Below, one piece after another: positions 26,401 to 39,262 of a stretch of 64,000 nucleotides of DNA (position 1 is the stretch's first letter; each line of letters opens with the position of its first letter). Under the pieces are notes generated by a model, which was given only the letters and a program-made list of their open reading frames with translations, ran no database searches and had not been told where the DNA came from. The position numbers and the translations under genes were made by a program. This DNA is from Panonychus citri (taxonomy: Eukaryota; Arthropoda; Arachnida; Trombidiformes; Tetranychidae): NCBI RefSeq assembly GCF_014898815.1, contig NW_026515416.1, forward strand, positions 930,001 through 994,000, read 5' to 3'.

Positions 26401-29400
26401 CGGAGGGCCTGAGACAATCAAACTATCACACAATTAATGTAATGCTAGCGGTCGACAGCTGATTAGCCACATCTTTCGCTAATCACTTTTATTTCATTGT
26501 TAAATGTGGACTAACATGTACCCGCTATACCCACAAGGCGTCAAATAATCTTAGATTGCTGAATTAATCGACTAATCAATTAAATTAAATCATTTTCCTA
26601 GAAAGCCGCGAATCGTAAGCCGATAAAACGTCAACTGAAAGTAGAAAAGTTGAGCTTACGGACATATCTTGAGCCTTACCAAAAAGTATCAGCGCAACAC
26701 TAGTAAGGGAGAGGGAGAGATAAGTTTCTTTATACTGACCACTGGTCATCTTTTGATTTGGTTTAATTGTTATTGAATTAAATTGTTTACCTGCATGACT
26801 ACAAGTAGATCCATAACTAGAATCATTGAGGCAAGAAAGGCTCGAGTTAATTCAGTTGTGTTAACATAATTGTGATTTAAATTATCCCAACTAATCTCAT
26901 CCGATGAGATCATATAAATAACCAGGGAGGAGACACCGATTGATCCAGTCCAGAATATGATGATTCGGATGTGTCCATGTCTCATTAGAAATGACCTTAA
27001 ACCCTTAGCCCAACCAGGGTAAAGTTCATCTTGTAACATCATATCGGTGACCATCCAGGCGGTGAAAAAATCACCCAACCAGGTACCACAAGCAGCGGCT
27101 TTCATGAAACTGGAATTAGTTACACCCATCAGGGTGGTAATAAGGTAGGGTTTTGGTGTAGGGTGGGCAGAGAGTAATAGTAAATTATATCCAAGGGAAA
27201 ACAGGTAAGTACAAATAAAAGTGACCAATATCATGATCATCCAGGTTCCCTCTTCGTCTCGAAACATTTTCAACCTTAAAATGCGCCTGAGTAAAATGTG
27301 ATGGACCAAATATTTACCAGTTACCATACCGACTACAAGAGCGGTTAACCAACAGATCACTTTGATCACTTTCCATGGTGTTTCCGGTGGATATCTGGTA
27401 AATACAAAGGAAACCACGTTCCCCACTATGGGCAGGCCACATTCGGTATGTGAATGGCTGATTGGATCTTCGGCAAAGATCAGAAAATTACAAGCGATCA
27501 CTGAATAGGCAACCAGTAAACGGGCATAAGGATGTTGGAAAAAGTATCTGATCAAGTAAAAGAAAAGCAAAAATTCAAGACAATTAAGTTAATTGTGATT
27601 CCATTTTTCTTCTCATCTTTCTAATTAACGTGATTAACTGCAAAAAATTAATCTCTCCAATGTTTATCTTGTATTAATATCATTTGATTGACTTGATCAT
27701 CAATAATGACAGTTAATTAAATCATCTAACAAATTAATATTCGTGTTTTAATCAACTAACATTTTCGTGTGATTAGATTTTAATTAATCAAGAAGATTAA
27801 CTATCAAGAGGATAGTTAATTTTTCTGTGTATTTATTTTATTAATCATTGAAAAAAATGATCATTCAATTAACACGAACAAAATTGATATTGTATAACAA
27901 TTTAACCAAAGTAATTAATTCACATTTCTAAGCTGTTAGTTAATTAGATTTCTCATCTCGATTATACATTATAATCTTGTCGCTTGTTTTTTAATTACTG
28001 ATCAATTTGTTGATTGTGAACAACTTTACTCATGTCAATGTAATAATACTGAAACAATATGATTGATTGGTTATCGATAAACGATTAATGTTAATTGTTG
28101 GGTTAAATTAATCATTACAATTTAAAAGCAGTTATCAAGTGTTGGAGGGAAACAAAGTCTTTACTTTTGTCACCAATAGTCAATTTAATCATTTGTTACT
28201 AAATTATTGATCAACTGAATTAATTTTCCCCACGATCAACAATAATAAATGTAATAATCTATTGATTTAATTGTAATCAAAGTTGATTCACTAACCAACA
28301 ATCAACGGAGTAAAAACCAAAACATGATTCGGCAAAGGGATAATAATTAATTCATCATTGAAACTGTTGACCAAAACCGATACTGGTCAAGTAATTGGAT
28401 AATCAATAATTCAAACTACTAAGTGTTTCTAACATCTCATGTTTGTATATCTATGAACCTTGATCATTTCATGGTAATCATGATAATAGCATCATCATAA
28501 TAATAATCATTATCATCAGAGATTTAATTTGTTTACAAAGTGTCAATTGATTTTCGGGTTCTCATGTTAATGGTCAACACAATGATGACCATTTACATTG
28601 AATTGTAAATACTTTTAGTAAATGATATTTGCCTGTCATCATGGAAATGGTGTTAACTACTCATCATCACCATGAAAATCTGAATAATGATCAAATGTTC
28701 ATTGTCCATGGGAACTAAAGGAATAGGAAAAGGAAGGAAAATAAAATCCATAGATATCATTTGGTTCATTCATGGGGATTGATTCATATTCAAATATTTT
28801 ATTTTCTCACTTCTCATCATGATCTATGTGAATTCATCATTCATGTTGTTGTTGTTGTTGTTCAGATTCAGTGATTGAATATGATTCCTGACAGTTCAAG
28901 GTTTTCAATGTGTTTACTGGAAAAACTCATATTCATCTTTACCGTAAGATATTATTGATATGATAAATATGAGTTTTCCAATGAATAGCTATGAATTATT
29001 ATGATAACATTCAATTGTTATTATCATGGGCAAACCCTTAAGGTCATGATGATGATAATGATAATAAATAATAAGAATTCATTTGGCATCAGATATCATC
29101 ATTAAATCATCCTGAGGATATACGCACCTTACCATGTGAATGAAAAAGTTTCCTCCATGAATATGAATTCAATTCATTGGGAAAATAAAAGGTTGATAAT
29201 ACTTCATGCATGATATGTCTGATTCAGTTCAATTCAATGGTCCAAATTCATGATAACAATTGAATTTCCAATGGCAGTAAAAGTAGATAACTTTTTTTTG
29301 CATCAATTTACATTGAAAAAAACTGTAACAATATTAAAAGGATATTAAATTGACAACAACAATTTAACTTGATTAGCAGTTTCTATTGTTATTGAAAATT

Positions 29401-32400
29401 TTTCCTACCCCAGTGATTAATCAAATTAAACCTTCAATTGAGATTATCTTTTGTTATGCTTTTTTTTATATTGACAATTACCAATTAATCACATTGTTTA
29501 TCAGCTTGATTGTGATTGTGATTGTCATTTCATTATGAAAAGGAGGTGGAGTGGATTCAGTTTTCATGATGAGAAATTAATATTATGTTAAAATTAATTA
29601 CATAATTAATTACATATAATTTAACAGAGATTTTATCTTCCTAGTGAGGTTACTGATTGAATTGATTTCTGCTACTGGTCAGCAAAGTGATCACTTGAGC
29701 TTAAACAATTGTCCAGTGGCTTGTATACTCGAGGAGTAGGTCATTCAGTCCAATTTATGATAATGTGATGAGAGAGGGAGAGGGAGATGATAGGATGAGG
29801 ATGATAAGAACATATTTCATAAATGGATTGTAAAAATTTGGAACAACGAAAATGAGCCAATTTTTTAAAGTGAATTTCTTAAAATCGTAATGTACTGAGA
29901 AACAGATGATGATCAGTTTCATCATTGGAACTTGCGATTTAGAATTAAGAAAAGTAAAAGTTAAGTGTCCATTTGATCAGTTATCATCTTACAAAGCATC
30001 TTGATCCATTACATTGGATGATATTGATGATCAACCATCGATAATAATATAAACAATAGTTACATGAAATCGTCATCATGATATAACTGTAAATGTAACT
30101 CGTAGACCAATAAAATGTTTCAAATGAGTTCCCAAGTTTATCTCATCATCATCGTTATTATTTCAATTGTCTCTATGCTTCAGTTTCACAGGTTACATGA
30201 GATTTAGTTTCATGGGAGAATCAAGGAAACTGATTGAGTATCATTAGTTGCGATTCTCTTGATTGTTAATGATGAAAAAAAGGAAATGATTAACAGCAGA
30301 TAATTGGTGAAAATATTGATCATATATTAGAAAATTGTAATTCGATAAATCGAGAGAGAGAGAGAGAGAGTTCTAATATCAGAGCAGAAAGTAAGTTCGA
30401 TATTTTTTGTTTGTCGATTTTGACTTTTATATTTTTCTCACTCCATTGATCGTATCGATGATTATTATTACTCATTAATAAAATAATTAGTCGACTGTTA
30501 AAGTATAACTAATATATTTGTTGATCAACGGAATGGTTGATAAAGTTTATCGGATGATATTCTTGGACTATTCAGTTTTCATGATATTCATCAATCATGA
30601 GTTAATTTTTGAAAATATTCATTAACAAGACTCATTAATTTATAACAATAAACGAAACATGTATTATATCAATAACAATGGAAATCAATTTACAATCAAT
30701 GGATCAGTGATTAACTTGATGAAACAATTGAGATCAGATGATGATTATCATCAACCTGGAAACGGAAGTAATTTTTTTTTTATTGTTAACGAGATGATTA
30801 AAGTTAATTGTAAGTGATTTGTTTGGTTAACCTTTCATTCATTGTCTTGTATTTATCATGTCACATGAAAGTAAAACTTTTGCTTTTTTGCCAATAGTTA
30901 ATTGTTACCATGATTATGATGATAATAATAATCATCATCAACGATTATGATGAAAGTAATTGTTGCTCACGCAATTTAGTTGATCATGAAAACTGAACCA
31001 ATATAAGGGAATTTAATTTAATGACAACTATTAAAATCTAATATTCAGTGTATTGAATAACAAGCCATCAGTTTTGGTCAGAACTTTTTTTTTGGCTGAT
31101 TCTCTGAGTTTCTACCATGAATCTATTGGGAAAAAGGAGTGGAAAAGGATCAGAGTGATGAATTAAATCTGTACCTGAGAGAGGAAGACAATTATCTGAT
31201 TGATTGACAAGGAAAATGAGATAATCTTTGATTGTTGAAGAAAGCAGAAAGTTGATCATGATTAACATGAGAATTCTTATGATAATTGTACTGAGAATTG
31301 AATAACGTTGACATGGTGAAAATAAAGATGCATCAGATTATCAGGATAATCTGATGGGAGTAAAAAAAAACTGAAATAAATTCAGTCATCAATTGATTGA
31401 TCAACATTGAGAGCTTTTTTTGTTCAAGTCTAATTTTTTTATTCAATCATTTTATCATTATCATGGTTCTTGTGTCATCACCATGAGCATGATTATGATG
31501 AAAAGTTACATCCCATTGAAATTGTAGCTAAAAATGGTTTCATGTTCCCAGGAAATTTCAAATTTTCCCAATCTCCATAAAGGTGAATGCTGAGTTTTCA
31601 ATTTTTCCCCTGATTCTTATCTCTAAGGTTTGTTTGTTTCTGCTGATCACTTAAATGAACAAGACCAGAAAATGAGAAAAGTAATAAAGCTTCACAAAGG
31701 GCGGAGTGGGAGAGATGAATTGGTTGTGGAGGAGGATGATAAGGGAAGAAGATGAGGAAGAAAAAAGCAATAGAAATGCTGTGATCTCTTTGGTTATAAT
31801 CATTTTCATCTTTAGCTTATCTTCATCTATTGTGTGCATGAGAGTAAAAGAAAGAAAGGACGAAAGAAAAGAAAGAAAGAGAGAGAGAGAAATGATAAAG
31901 TTCAGAGTTTCCCAAATTCGAAACTTGGATTCGAGGCTAAAAAGAGACTAACAGAACTTTTCGGAAACGAAGAAGAAGAAAATAAATTTTCTATTTTCTA
32001 TTTGGAAGCACTTATAGTTTTCTTTTTTTTTCTTCCATCATTTCTTTGATTTCGTTTTCATTATTATTATCAACTCATCAGTCTAAATATTAACTTAACC
32101 TGCTTATGGTAATTGTCTGATGAAACTTGAAGAGAGAGAGAGAGAGAAACATTTTTTGATTAGATATTTTTCTTCATGAGGATTTCCAAGGATTTCACTG
32201 AGGTTGATTAACATGCGAGACTTAATTGTTGAGTGGGAGGAAGAAGGCGTAAAAATCAATCAACAATTGCAAAATCTATTGGGACAAAAGTAATAATAAC
32301 ACATTCTAATGGTAATGTAGATGAAAATCTTCACTGAGAGTTGATAATAATATCCAAATGAATTTCAAGGTTCCATGGATAATAACTGAATATAAAGGAG

Positions 32401-35400
32401 AAGAAAAAAAACTGAAAATTCTGTCACCATGAAAACCAATAACAACAACAACAATAATAATAACAGGAACTAAGATTTTCTCTCGGAACATCGGATTATC
32501 GATCCATGAAGATAATGATGATAGGGACTTCTAAAAGCTCAATATCAACATCATCATGAATAAGATTCAATGGCAATGAACTTATTCATTGTAACTTTCA
32601 TATTATTATAATATAAGTTCAACTCTCATAATCACCAATATCATTACAACAACAACAACAACAATTGGAAGGATAATTTATTTAAGTCGAAATAATTAAA
32701 TTAAGATAATCAACTTGAGCTCTATTTAATCATTAAGCTAATCTTTTTTTCCCCATGTCAGGCTTAGATCAGATTAAATAATCAAGTTCTGAAAAATGTT
32801 GAAGATTTTTCTTCAAGATTAGTTGAAATCATCATGTTTACTTTCATTACTATTAAATTGATAGAAATATATATTTTCTAGATTATTTCAAGATATATTC
32901 ATGGAAAACAAATATTATATAAGTTTAATATCATCGTGATTACAGTTTCAGGCTAAGAAATATAACTTGAGTATCTTCAGCATCCGTTGCCATGGTTACC
33001 AGAAGGATGGATGATAATAAATTGACTTTTCTCTCAATATCGGTGATTTATCTTAATATATTTCTCTCTCAATGTATGTTTAATAATCAAGAAGGAATCA
33101 AAAGCTTCCAATTTGTTGATGATAATCATAATTAGATGTTGATTAGATTCTTATGATTATCTAAAGTTATCTGATATTTATTGAATGATGAGATTGAAAT
33201 ATGATAACAATCAGTAGAAAAGTTTTTAATAATAATTCTAATGAGAGACAATTAGAGCTTAATCCAGTTAATCTATTTACTTGTAGTCTGAATAGAGGAT
33301 TAAAATTAAATCCATTGTTCGAGTTACTTATGTTATCATGTTAATCCTAAATTAATGAGTTGATTGTTAATTGTTAGTTTACAGTTGTGAAACTTTTAAA
33401 TTCAGTTGAATATCAAGAAGGCCAATTAGCCTAATGGAAATCAATGGAAATGACAACCTCGATTTACATGATTAATTGTCTTCCCTACAATTAAGATAAT
33501 TTAATTTCTTCTTAAAACTTTAATCATTTGCGAGACTTTCCAACTAATTTTTCAAATTTAACTTGATTATCGTTGGAATCGTTTGATTTATTGCTCAGAA
33601 TTGTTTTCTCAGTGGTGAGTTTTTATTTCTAAATCTGCGAATTTTAAATTGTAACAATTTAGTTAATTATCTCATCATCTTGATTGTTTCATCGTCGATT
33701 TAGTCATTGTACTTAGATGAGCTCGAAAAAGTTTCCAAAACAAAAGATAAAAGTTGTTGGGTTTGAGTTGAGAAAACGAAAGTTTCATCATGAGTGATAA
33801 GTTTCATGGGGAAAATGAGATAATTCATAAATTCTGACCAGAACTTTTTTCTTCCTCATTGATCCTGTGATCTGATTTCATGATTAAATCATGATCCAAA
33901 TAAAACAACTTAATCACACTGATTATTCAACACATGAGTTACATCATTCAACTATTAATTATGATAATTAATTCAGTTATTTATTGATTTATGTCTTAAC
34001 TAAATTAACTTGATGAAATAATTAAATTCCATTGAGAAACCAATGTAGCTTGATTTGATTACATCAACTGAATCAACCTCCTCAATCAATCTGATAATAT
34101 AAATTATTCTGTCAGTAATTAAGGTTAAGCAAATAGTTTACATCAATTGTGACCATTTTTGAATCAATTATCAAGATTAATTATGATTGTGAAATGAAAC
34201 AATTAATCAAAATGAAGATCAACCTTTAATCTTGGCCAAACTTTACGTTAGTAATTTAATTGTTACAATTAAGCAGAAAAGGATAAACATCATCAAATGT
34301 ATTGGTATTTTTGGCAACTATTGATAAAATTAAACTTGGCAATTGACTTAATTGTTGCCAAATCTTATCCCAAAAACCTGAACTAAATTAATCTAATTGC
34401 TATGAGAAGGATAAGTAAAAAAAAATGATTAACATTGAGAAACAAACACAAAGTATTCATAGCAATTAACCTCACAATTTAGGTTAATTGTAGCTCTTTT
34501 TGTTTAATTATCAATCGACAATTAGTTAGTTTAAATTCAGTCTTAAAGAAAACAATTAATTTTGTTCAATATATTGATTATATGATCAATCAATACAAAA
34601 ATCAACTAAATTGATGTAACATATTTGATTATTTATTTTACAATTTCTTAATTATTATTCTTGATTGCTGTTGATTATTTACATTGTTAAATCCTCATTC
34701 ATGGGAAATTTAAATTAACTTGATTTTTGAGACAATTGCATAACAATTAATTGATTTTTGTTTACTTACACTATCTAAATAATTCAAAATTTGATTACTA
34801 ATTAACAATTGTTGTAAAAAAAATAATTTTAATTGCTCCTAAATGATTAGGCTAATGATTAACTCTGAACAAGGATAAGGAATCAGATATTTATCAAATT
34901 GTAATTACAGTCTGGTAACAATTAAAATCATTTTAATTTATCATTGAGAGTTAATTATTATCGATATCTAATCAATTCGGTTTATATTGATGATTAACGA
35001 TGATTTGACTAATACAAATTTAAATTGATTGAACGTGTAATGATTAAGCAAATTGGATTGAAAAAGATTAACAATTAGATGAGTTGACGATTATTTTTGA
35101 CAGTCTAATCATTTTGGTTAATTGTAAGAAATTTTGACGATGTTAATTGATTCTTGTTAATTGTTTCAGATCTTTTCTCATATTGTTCCAAGTACAATTT
35201 ACTAATTGTCACCACTTCCAATCAATCAATCAACCAATATGTTGAAACAGATGAAAATAATAACAGTCTGTCATGTTGTTACTTAATTGTCATGGTTACT
35301 AATCATATATATCAACTAAATTATTGAATAACAATAAACCAGAATCAGTTAATTACTTTCACTAATCATATATTGTGTTGAAAAACAGCAAAAAAAAAAC

Positions 35401-37177
35401 CTTTTACTTGGAGTTATTAAAATTGGGTCAAGTAAAAGTTTCCATTGACCGATTGATTATATTGTTAAATTGTTACAACCATTTCATTGATCGTTAAATT
35501 TACAATGTAAACAATTTAAAAGGCTCATTTTTTTATCTTCACGAAGATCATCATGTTTACCTGGATTATAAATATTATATAATAGCTTAATTATCATAAA
35601 CATCACATTATTATCATTGACTAAACAAATGCTTGGTTAACTTAGCATTACATTAATATTTGGTTTTTGATCAACGAATTGAATTTACATGATAAATTCA
35701 GCAATTCTTTTGAGATTTTATCTGATTCTTTGTTGATTGTTGAAGTTTTTTTGTCGAAAAAAAGTAAAATTAAGTCAACATGAAGTTTCTGTTTACAAGT
35801 AAATGGAATAGAAGTTTTTTTTTCTCATTCTTACCTGAAATCTTTTTCCATATGAATTGAGTAAAGGCTTTGACGATCTAATGTTTCATGGTGATGGTGA
35901 TGATGATGATGTGGATGATGATATGATCTGAAAGATTTATTATGTAAATGGTTGTGATTTTGATGAGATGCTGGATTGTTGTTGGTGGAATCGGTTGGAT
36001 TAAATTGTTGGGTTGCAGATTCAACGGAAGCTAAAGTCGGAAGTAAAGAAGCATTTGAATCTAAATTGTTTGAAGATCGATTTTGATGATAGTGACTAGA
36101 ATGTTGATTGGATTGTCTTGATTGATTACGTTGATTATTGGGATGAATCAAGTGATCACAGGTTGATGGATCTAGAGGATAAGTTGTTGGTGATGATGAT
36201 GGAGTTATCATCGATCGTTGGTAAGTCCATAGTTGACCAGAAATTGAACCAGAATCGATTTGGGTTGATGCTGATTTCGCAGTTGAATTTGAATTGTTTT
36301 CATTGTCGCTCTCATTGAATTGAGAAAATGATGAGCCACAATTAACACAACGTCCATTAGTTATTGCTGATAAAGGTGTTGATGGTTGGTGTTGATCAGG
36401 TGTAGACGTGGATAACTGCATCCCTGTGAAGGCTGGAAAAGCTGATTGAATGGGCACATTGGTGGTATATGCATTTGGCGTTGAAGGGCAGGTCAATGAG
36501 GCTAAAGGTGAGCCTGATGGAGGGTGATGATGATGAAGATGATAGAAGGGGGAAAATGAGTTACTTGGAGTGGTTTCATCAATGTAACGAATTGATTGAC
36601 CCAAAGATGAACATCGTTTATGGCGAGATGAGTGATGAGAGGATAATAGTGATGAAGATGATTTAAGAATTGGTTTAACAATTATACTTGTTGTAATTGT
36701 TGGAGTTGTGTTTATGTGCAGAGCAGATTTAGGTTTTTTTGATGATGATAATTTACAACTTTTACTGGTTAGTTTAATTGCTGGAGAAGGTAAATTGTTA
36801 CTATTAATTGTAGAGGGAGGTGGTGGTGGCGGTGTTGTGGTTGTTGTTGTTGTTGTTGATGATATTGACACTTCACCTGGATAAATTTCATTCCGGTTTG
36901 TTGTTAAATCCCATAAATTAATTGTTGTCGGTGACGATGATGATGGACATGTATTAATTGTTTGCGATCCAAATATTGTTGTTACTGCTGATGTTGTTGG
37001 TATAGTTGATGGTGACAATTTAGATAATGATGATGGTGAGGTGGATATAAAAGCAGCAGAATCATCAACAAATATATTAAATTTATCATTGGTTGATGTT
37101 GATGTTGATGATTGTTGTTGTTGTTGTTGTTGTGATGGTTGTTGACAAAGTCCAAAAAGGCTTGAAAGTTGATCCAT
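23435..37177 (-). CDS. TMEM117: TMEM117-like multi-pass membrane protein with long N-terminal extension
   Basis: Orthologue of TMEM117, a multi-pass plasma-membrane protein linked in vertebrates to stress-induced cell death; its biochemical activity is not settled. Five exons, in transcript order: 37177-35835, 27547-26791, 25189-25054, 24076-23768, 23655-23435; all GT-AG, phases consistent, 921 residues. From MEKDFR onward the match to human TMEM117 is collinear: RYFFQHP, NFLIFAEDPISHS, LRLKMFRDEEGTWM, FTAWMVTDMMLQDELYPGW, SRAFLAS-type segment, DWDFPHF, LDLNMWKNQIIYYPPDFGQY. The core from that methionine (35851) is 479 residues, near the usual size. The 443-447 residues before it, in the same exon, are Ser/Thr/Asn/Gln/His-rich and are not known from TMEM117. 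Translation may start at 37177 (or 37186) or only at 35851. The C-terminal tail is short, basic, then acidic. Confidence 0.93.
24196..24210 (+). promoter_or_regulatory. CTCF-like motif
   Basis: CCAGCAGATGGCGAC matches the animal CTCF core consensus CCASYAGRKGGCRSY at 14 of 15 positions. It lies in TMEM117 intron 3. Binding is inferred from the motif only. Confidence 0.4.
25907..26702. mobile_element. hAT-like MITE (interrupted by a second MITE)
   Basis: Ends are TAGTGTTGCGCGATAC on the left and its near reverse complement (GTATCAGCGCAACACTA) on the right. It is flanked by a perfect 8-bp duplication GTAAGGGA at 25899-25906 and 26703-26710. Eight-base duplications and TAGTGTTGC-like ends are typical of hAT superfamily elements. 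Removing the nested insertion leaves about 340 bp, with repeated GTATCGATAATATT-like words and no transposase. It lies in TMEM117 intron 2 (25190-26790), so it does not interrupt coding sequence. Confidence 0.88.
26225..26680. mobile_element. Nested MITE, TTAGG-core family copy A
   Basis: Inserted within the hAT-like MITE and flanked by a perfect 8-bp duplication AAAAAGTA (26217-26224 and 26681-26688). Terminal inverted repeats start GGTAAGGCTCAAGATATGTC and run about 75 bases with small gaps. The centre (26334-26438) contains AGGTTAGGTTAGG and the perfect palindrome AGGCCC-GGA-GGGCCT. That core is found again at 56140-56243 in an element with different arms. The 65-residue open frame at 26135-26332 is repeat sequence and is not a gene. 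Confidence 0.88.
27548..35834 (-). other. First intron of the TMEM117 gene
   Basis: About 8.3 kb between the exon encoding the N-terminal extension and the first membrane exon. It is AT-rich with ATG/CAT triplet runs and GA tracts (for example near 30351-30370 and 32132-32148). Open frames such as 31068-31268, 31706-31951 and 32306-32491 are low-complexity and lack splice or family support. No nested gene, RNA gene or transposon was recognised. An enhancer or alternative promoter is plausible, given that a canonical TMEM117 start lies just upstream of the intron, but nothing in the sequence shows it. Confidence 0.6.
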
Positions 37178-37597
37178 AATTAACACAATTAATGGAATCA
37201 GTAATTACAATCATTGCCAAGAATACAGGGAGAGAAGGATAGAGTGAGAGAGGAAAAGGAACCAAAATATTTCACAATTGGTTGATAATCAAAAATTAGA
37301 AGAAAGAAAAAAAAAAGAAAACAGTTAACATTGTTTTCTATTTGGAAAATTATTATTATTGTTTATCTTCATCATCTTTTTGGCGCTTTCTCTTTCTTTT
37401 TCTCTTTCTTTCATTTCTCCTCTTAATTTTTCTCTCTTTCTTTTCATCTTCATCTTTCAAAGTAACAGAATCAAATCAGAAAGTATAAAAAAAAATATCA
37501 ACACTAACTCGTAGTAAATATAAAACTATGAGAATCATTATCGTTCATGTAACACTTGCGTTCTCGTAACGAAAAAGTTAATCGAATAACGAATTTA

Positions 37598-37612
37598 GTG
37601 TCGCCATCTATT
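37598..37612 (-). promoter_or_regulatory. CTCF-like or TAGATGGCGACACT motif upstream of TMEM117
   Basis: On the minus strand it reads TAGATGGCGACACT, sharing the AGATGGCGACACT word with the site at 24201. It lies about 420 bases upstream of the TMEM117 ATG, where an insulator or promoter element would be expected. Motif evidence only; it fits the CTCF consensus less well than the 24196 site. Confidence 0.3.
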
Positions 37613-39228
37613 GATCGATTTTCAACTAAAAACAAAAAGTTTTTTTCCATTTACAACTTGACCGAAATTAATTATTTTCATTTGATTTTTACTTCTTTTG
37701 GAAAAGATTAGAAATTAATTCAATTAAAACATTTTTAATTGTTGTATTTAAATTTACAATCGTTAACGATAATAAAGTAACAGAGTTTTTGTTGATTTTC
37801 GGTTTGTTTGTTTTTCTCTTTTGGTTTTGTTAAATTTTTAAACTTCTAGAATTTAATTAAGATAATTAAAGTTTCCAATTGTTAAATCAATCGTTTTTTT
37901 TGTCCGCAATTTAAATTGATTTAAGAAAAGAAATTAATTGTTAAGTCAATTGTTTGTTAGATTTGAATTTTTGGTTCATCTTCTCATTCACACTTAATTG
38001 TAGTTGTATTGTTTTTTTTTCTCGTTGATGGTGATTGTTAATTGTTTGGAAACAAAAGTGATCTCATAGAATTGTAATTAAGTTAATTGAGATGATTAAA
38101 AGTGATGAAGACATTGGAAAGTTTTGATTGAACAAGAAAAAGACTAAATTTCAAATATCTCTGCATAGAAACATAAAAGAAGGAAAAAGATTTAAATTGT
38201 TTCATTTTCTTTCGTGATTAACAAGATTAGGATTGCGAAAATCAATTTATCTAGATGAACATTGATGATGATGAGATCGATGATTAAGAAACTAATATCA
38301 ACAATTAGTATCTTTCTCTTTTCTTTTAATTAATTATCATTTACACTTTTCCTCTATGGAGTCTCCATGTTGATCAATCAATAATATTTACAATTGAAAA
38401 ACAGTTTGTTAATTAAAAAGCTCATGATTTTCATTGATGATGATTAAGATGACGGCAGAATTAATTAATTGATGATAATGATGATTATAAAAACAAACCA
38501 GGTAACTAATACAATTAACAATTAAACAAGTAGTAATTGATTAAAGTTCATGATAACAGATTAACAATTAGCAAACTTTTTTAAAACTCAATCAACATAA
38601 TCTATTAATATATTTATAAGGGTAACCCTTTTTTTTTGTTTGACTGTACAAATAATTAATAAAATTAACAATTAAAAGTTATCATGATAATTTAACAATA
38701 TTATTTACAATTACGATTTTCTGTAAACTTTTTTTCCCCTTCATTTTAATCAACACTCTCAGTTAATTAACTTAAATCATCCTCATCATTATCATCATCA
38801 TATAATATTAATATTATCACACCGTTATAATCATCATTTACAATTTGATAAACCTTGTAACAATTAAATCAATTGTAATTAGTAACAGTAATGGTTTTAA
38901 CAGTAGTAATAAAGTAACTCCCAGGTAACAAATAAAAAACAAAAATCAAGGTAACAGTGAAAATGATAATAATACCAGAGGTAATTAGGATGATTACATA
39001 AAGAGAAAACATTTCCTAGTAAATTAATAACAATTAACAGGGAAGAGGGGAAAAAGGTAACAATTAATTCATGTAAAATAAATCAATACATGTGAATGGA
39101 CATTTGTTTATATCTTTTTACCATTATTATTATTATTATGAGTATGATTATTATTAGAACTGTTATTTTAAGGCCATTTTTGATTCTTACTGTGCTACTA
39201 ATATCTTTCCTCTATTAATCCAAATATC

Positions 39229-39229
<1 letters not shown>

Positions 39230-39260
<31 letters not shown>
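39230..39260. repeat. (ATA)n microsatellite
   Basis: About ten uninterrupted ATA/AAT triplets in intergenic DNA. Confidence 0.9.

Positions 39261-39262
<2 letters not shown>

Noticed and set aside
31651..32049. Overlapping frames in TMEM117 intron 1
   Set aside because: Purine-rich simple sequence translated as Lys/Arg/Glu runs; no splice sites or family similarity.
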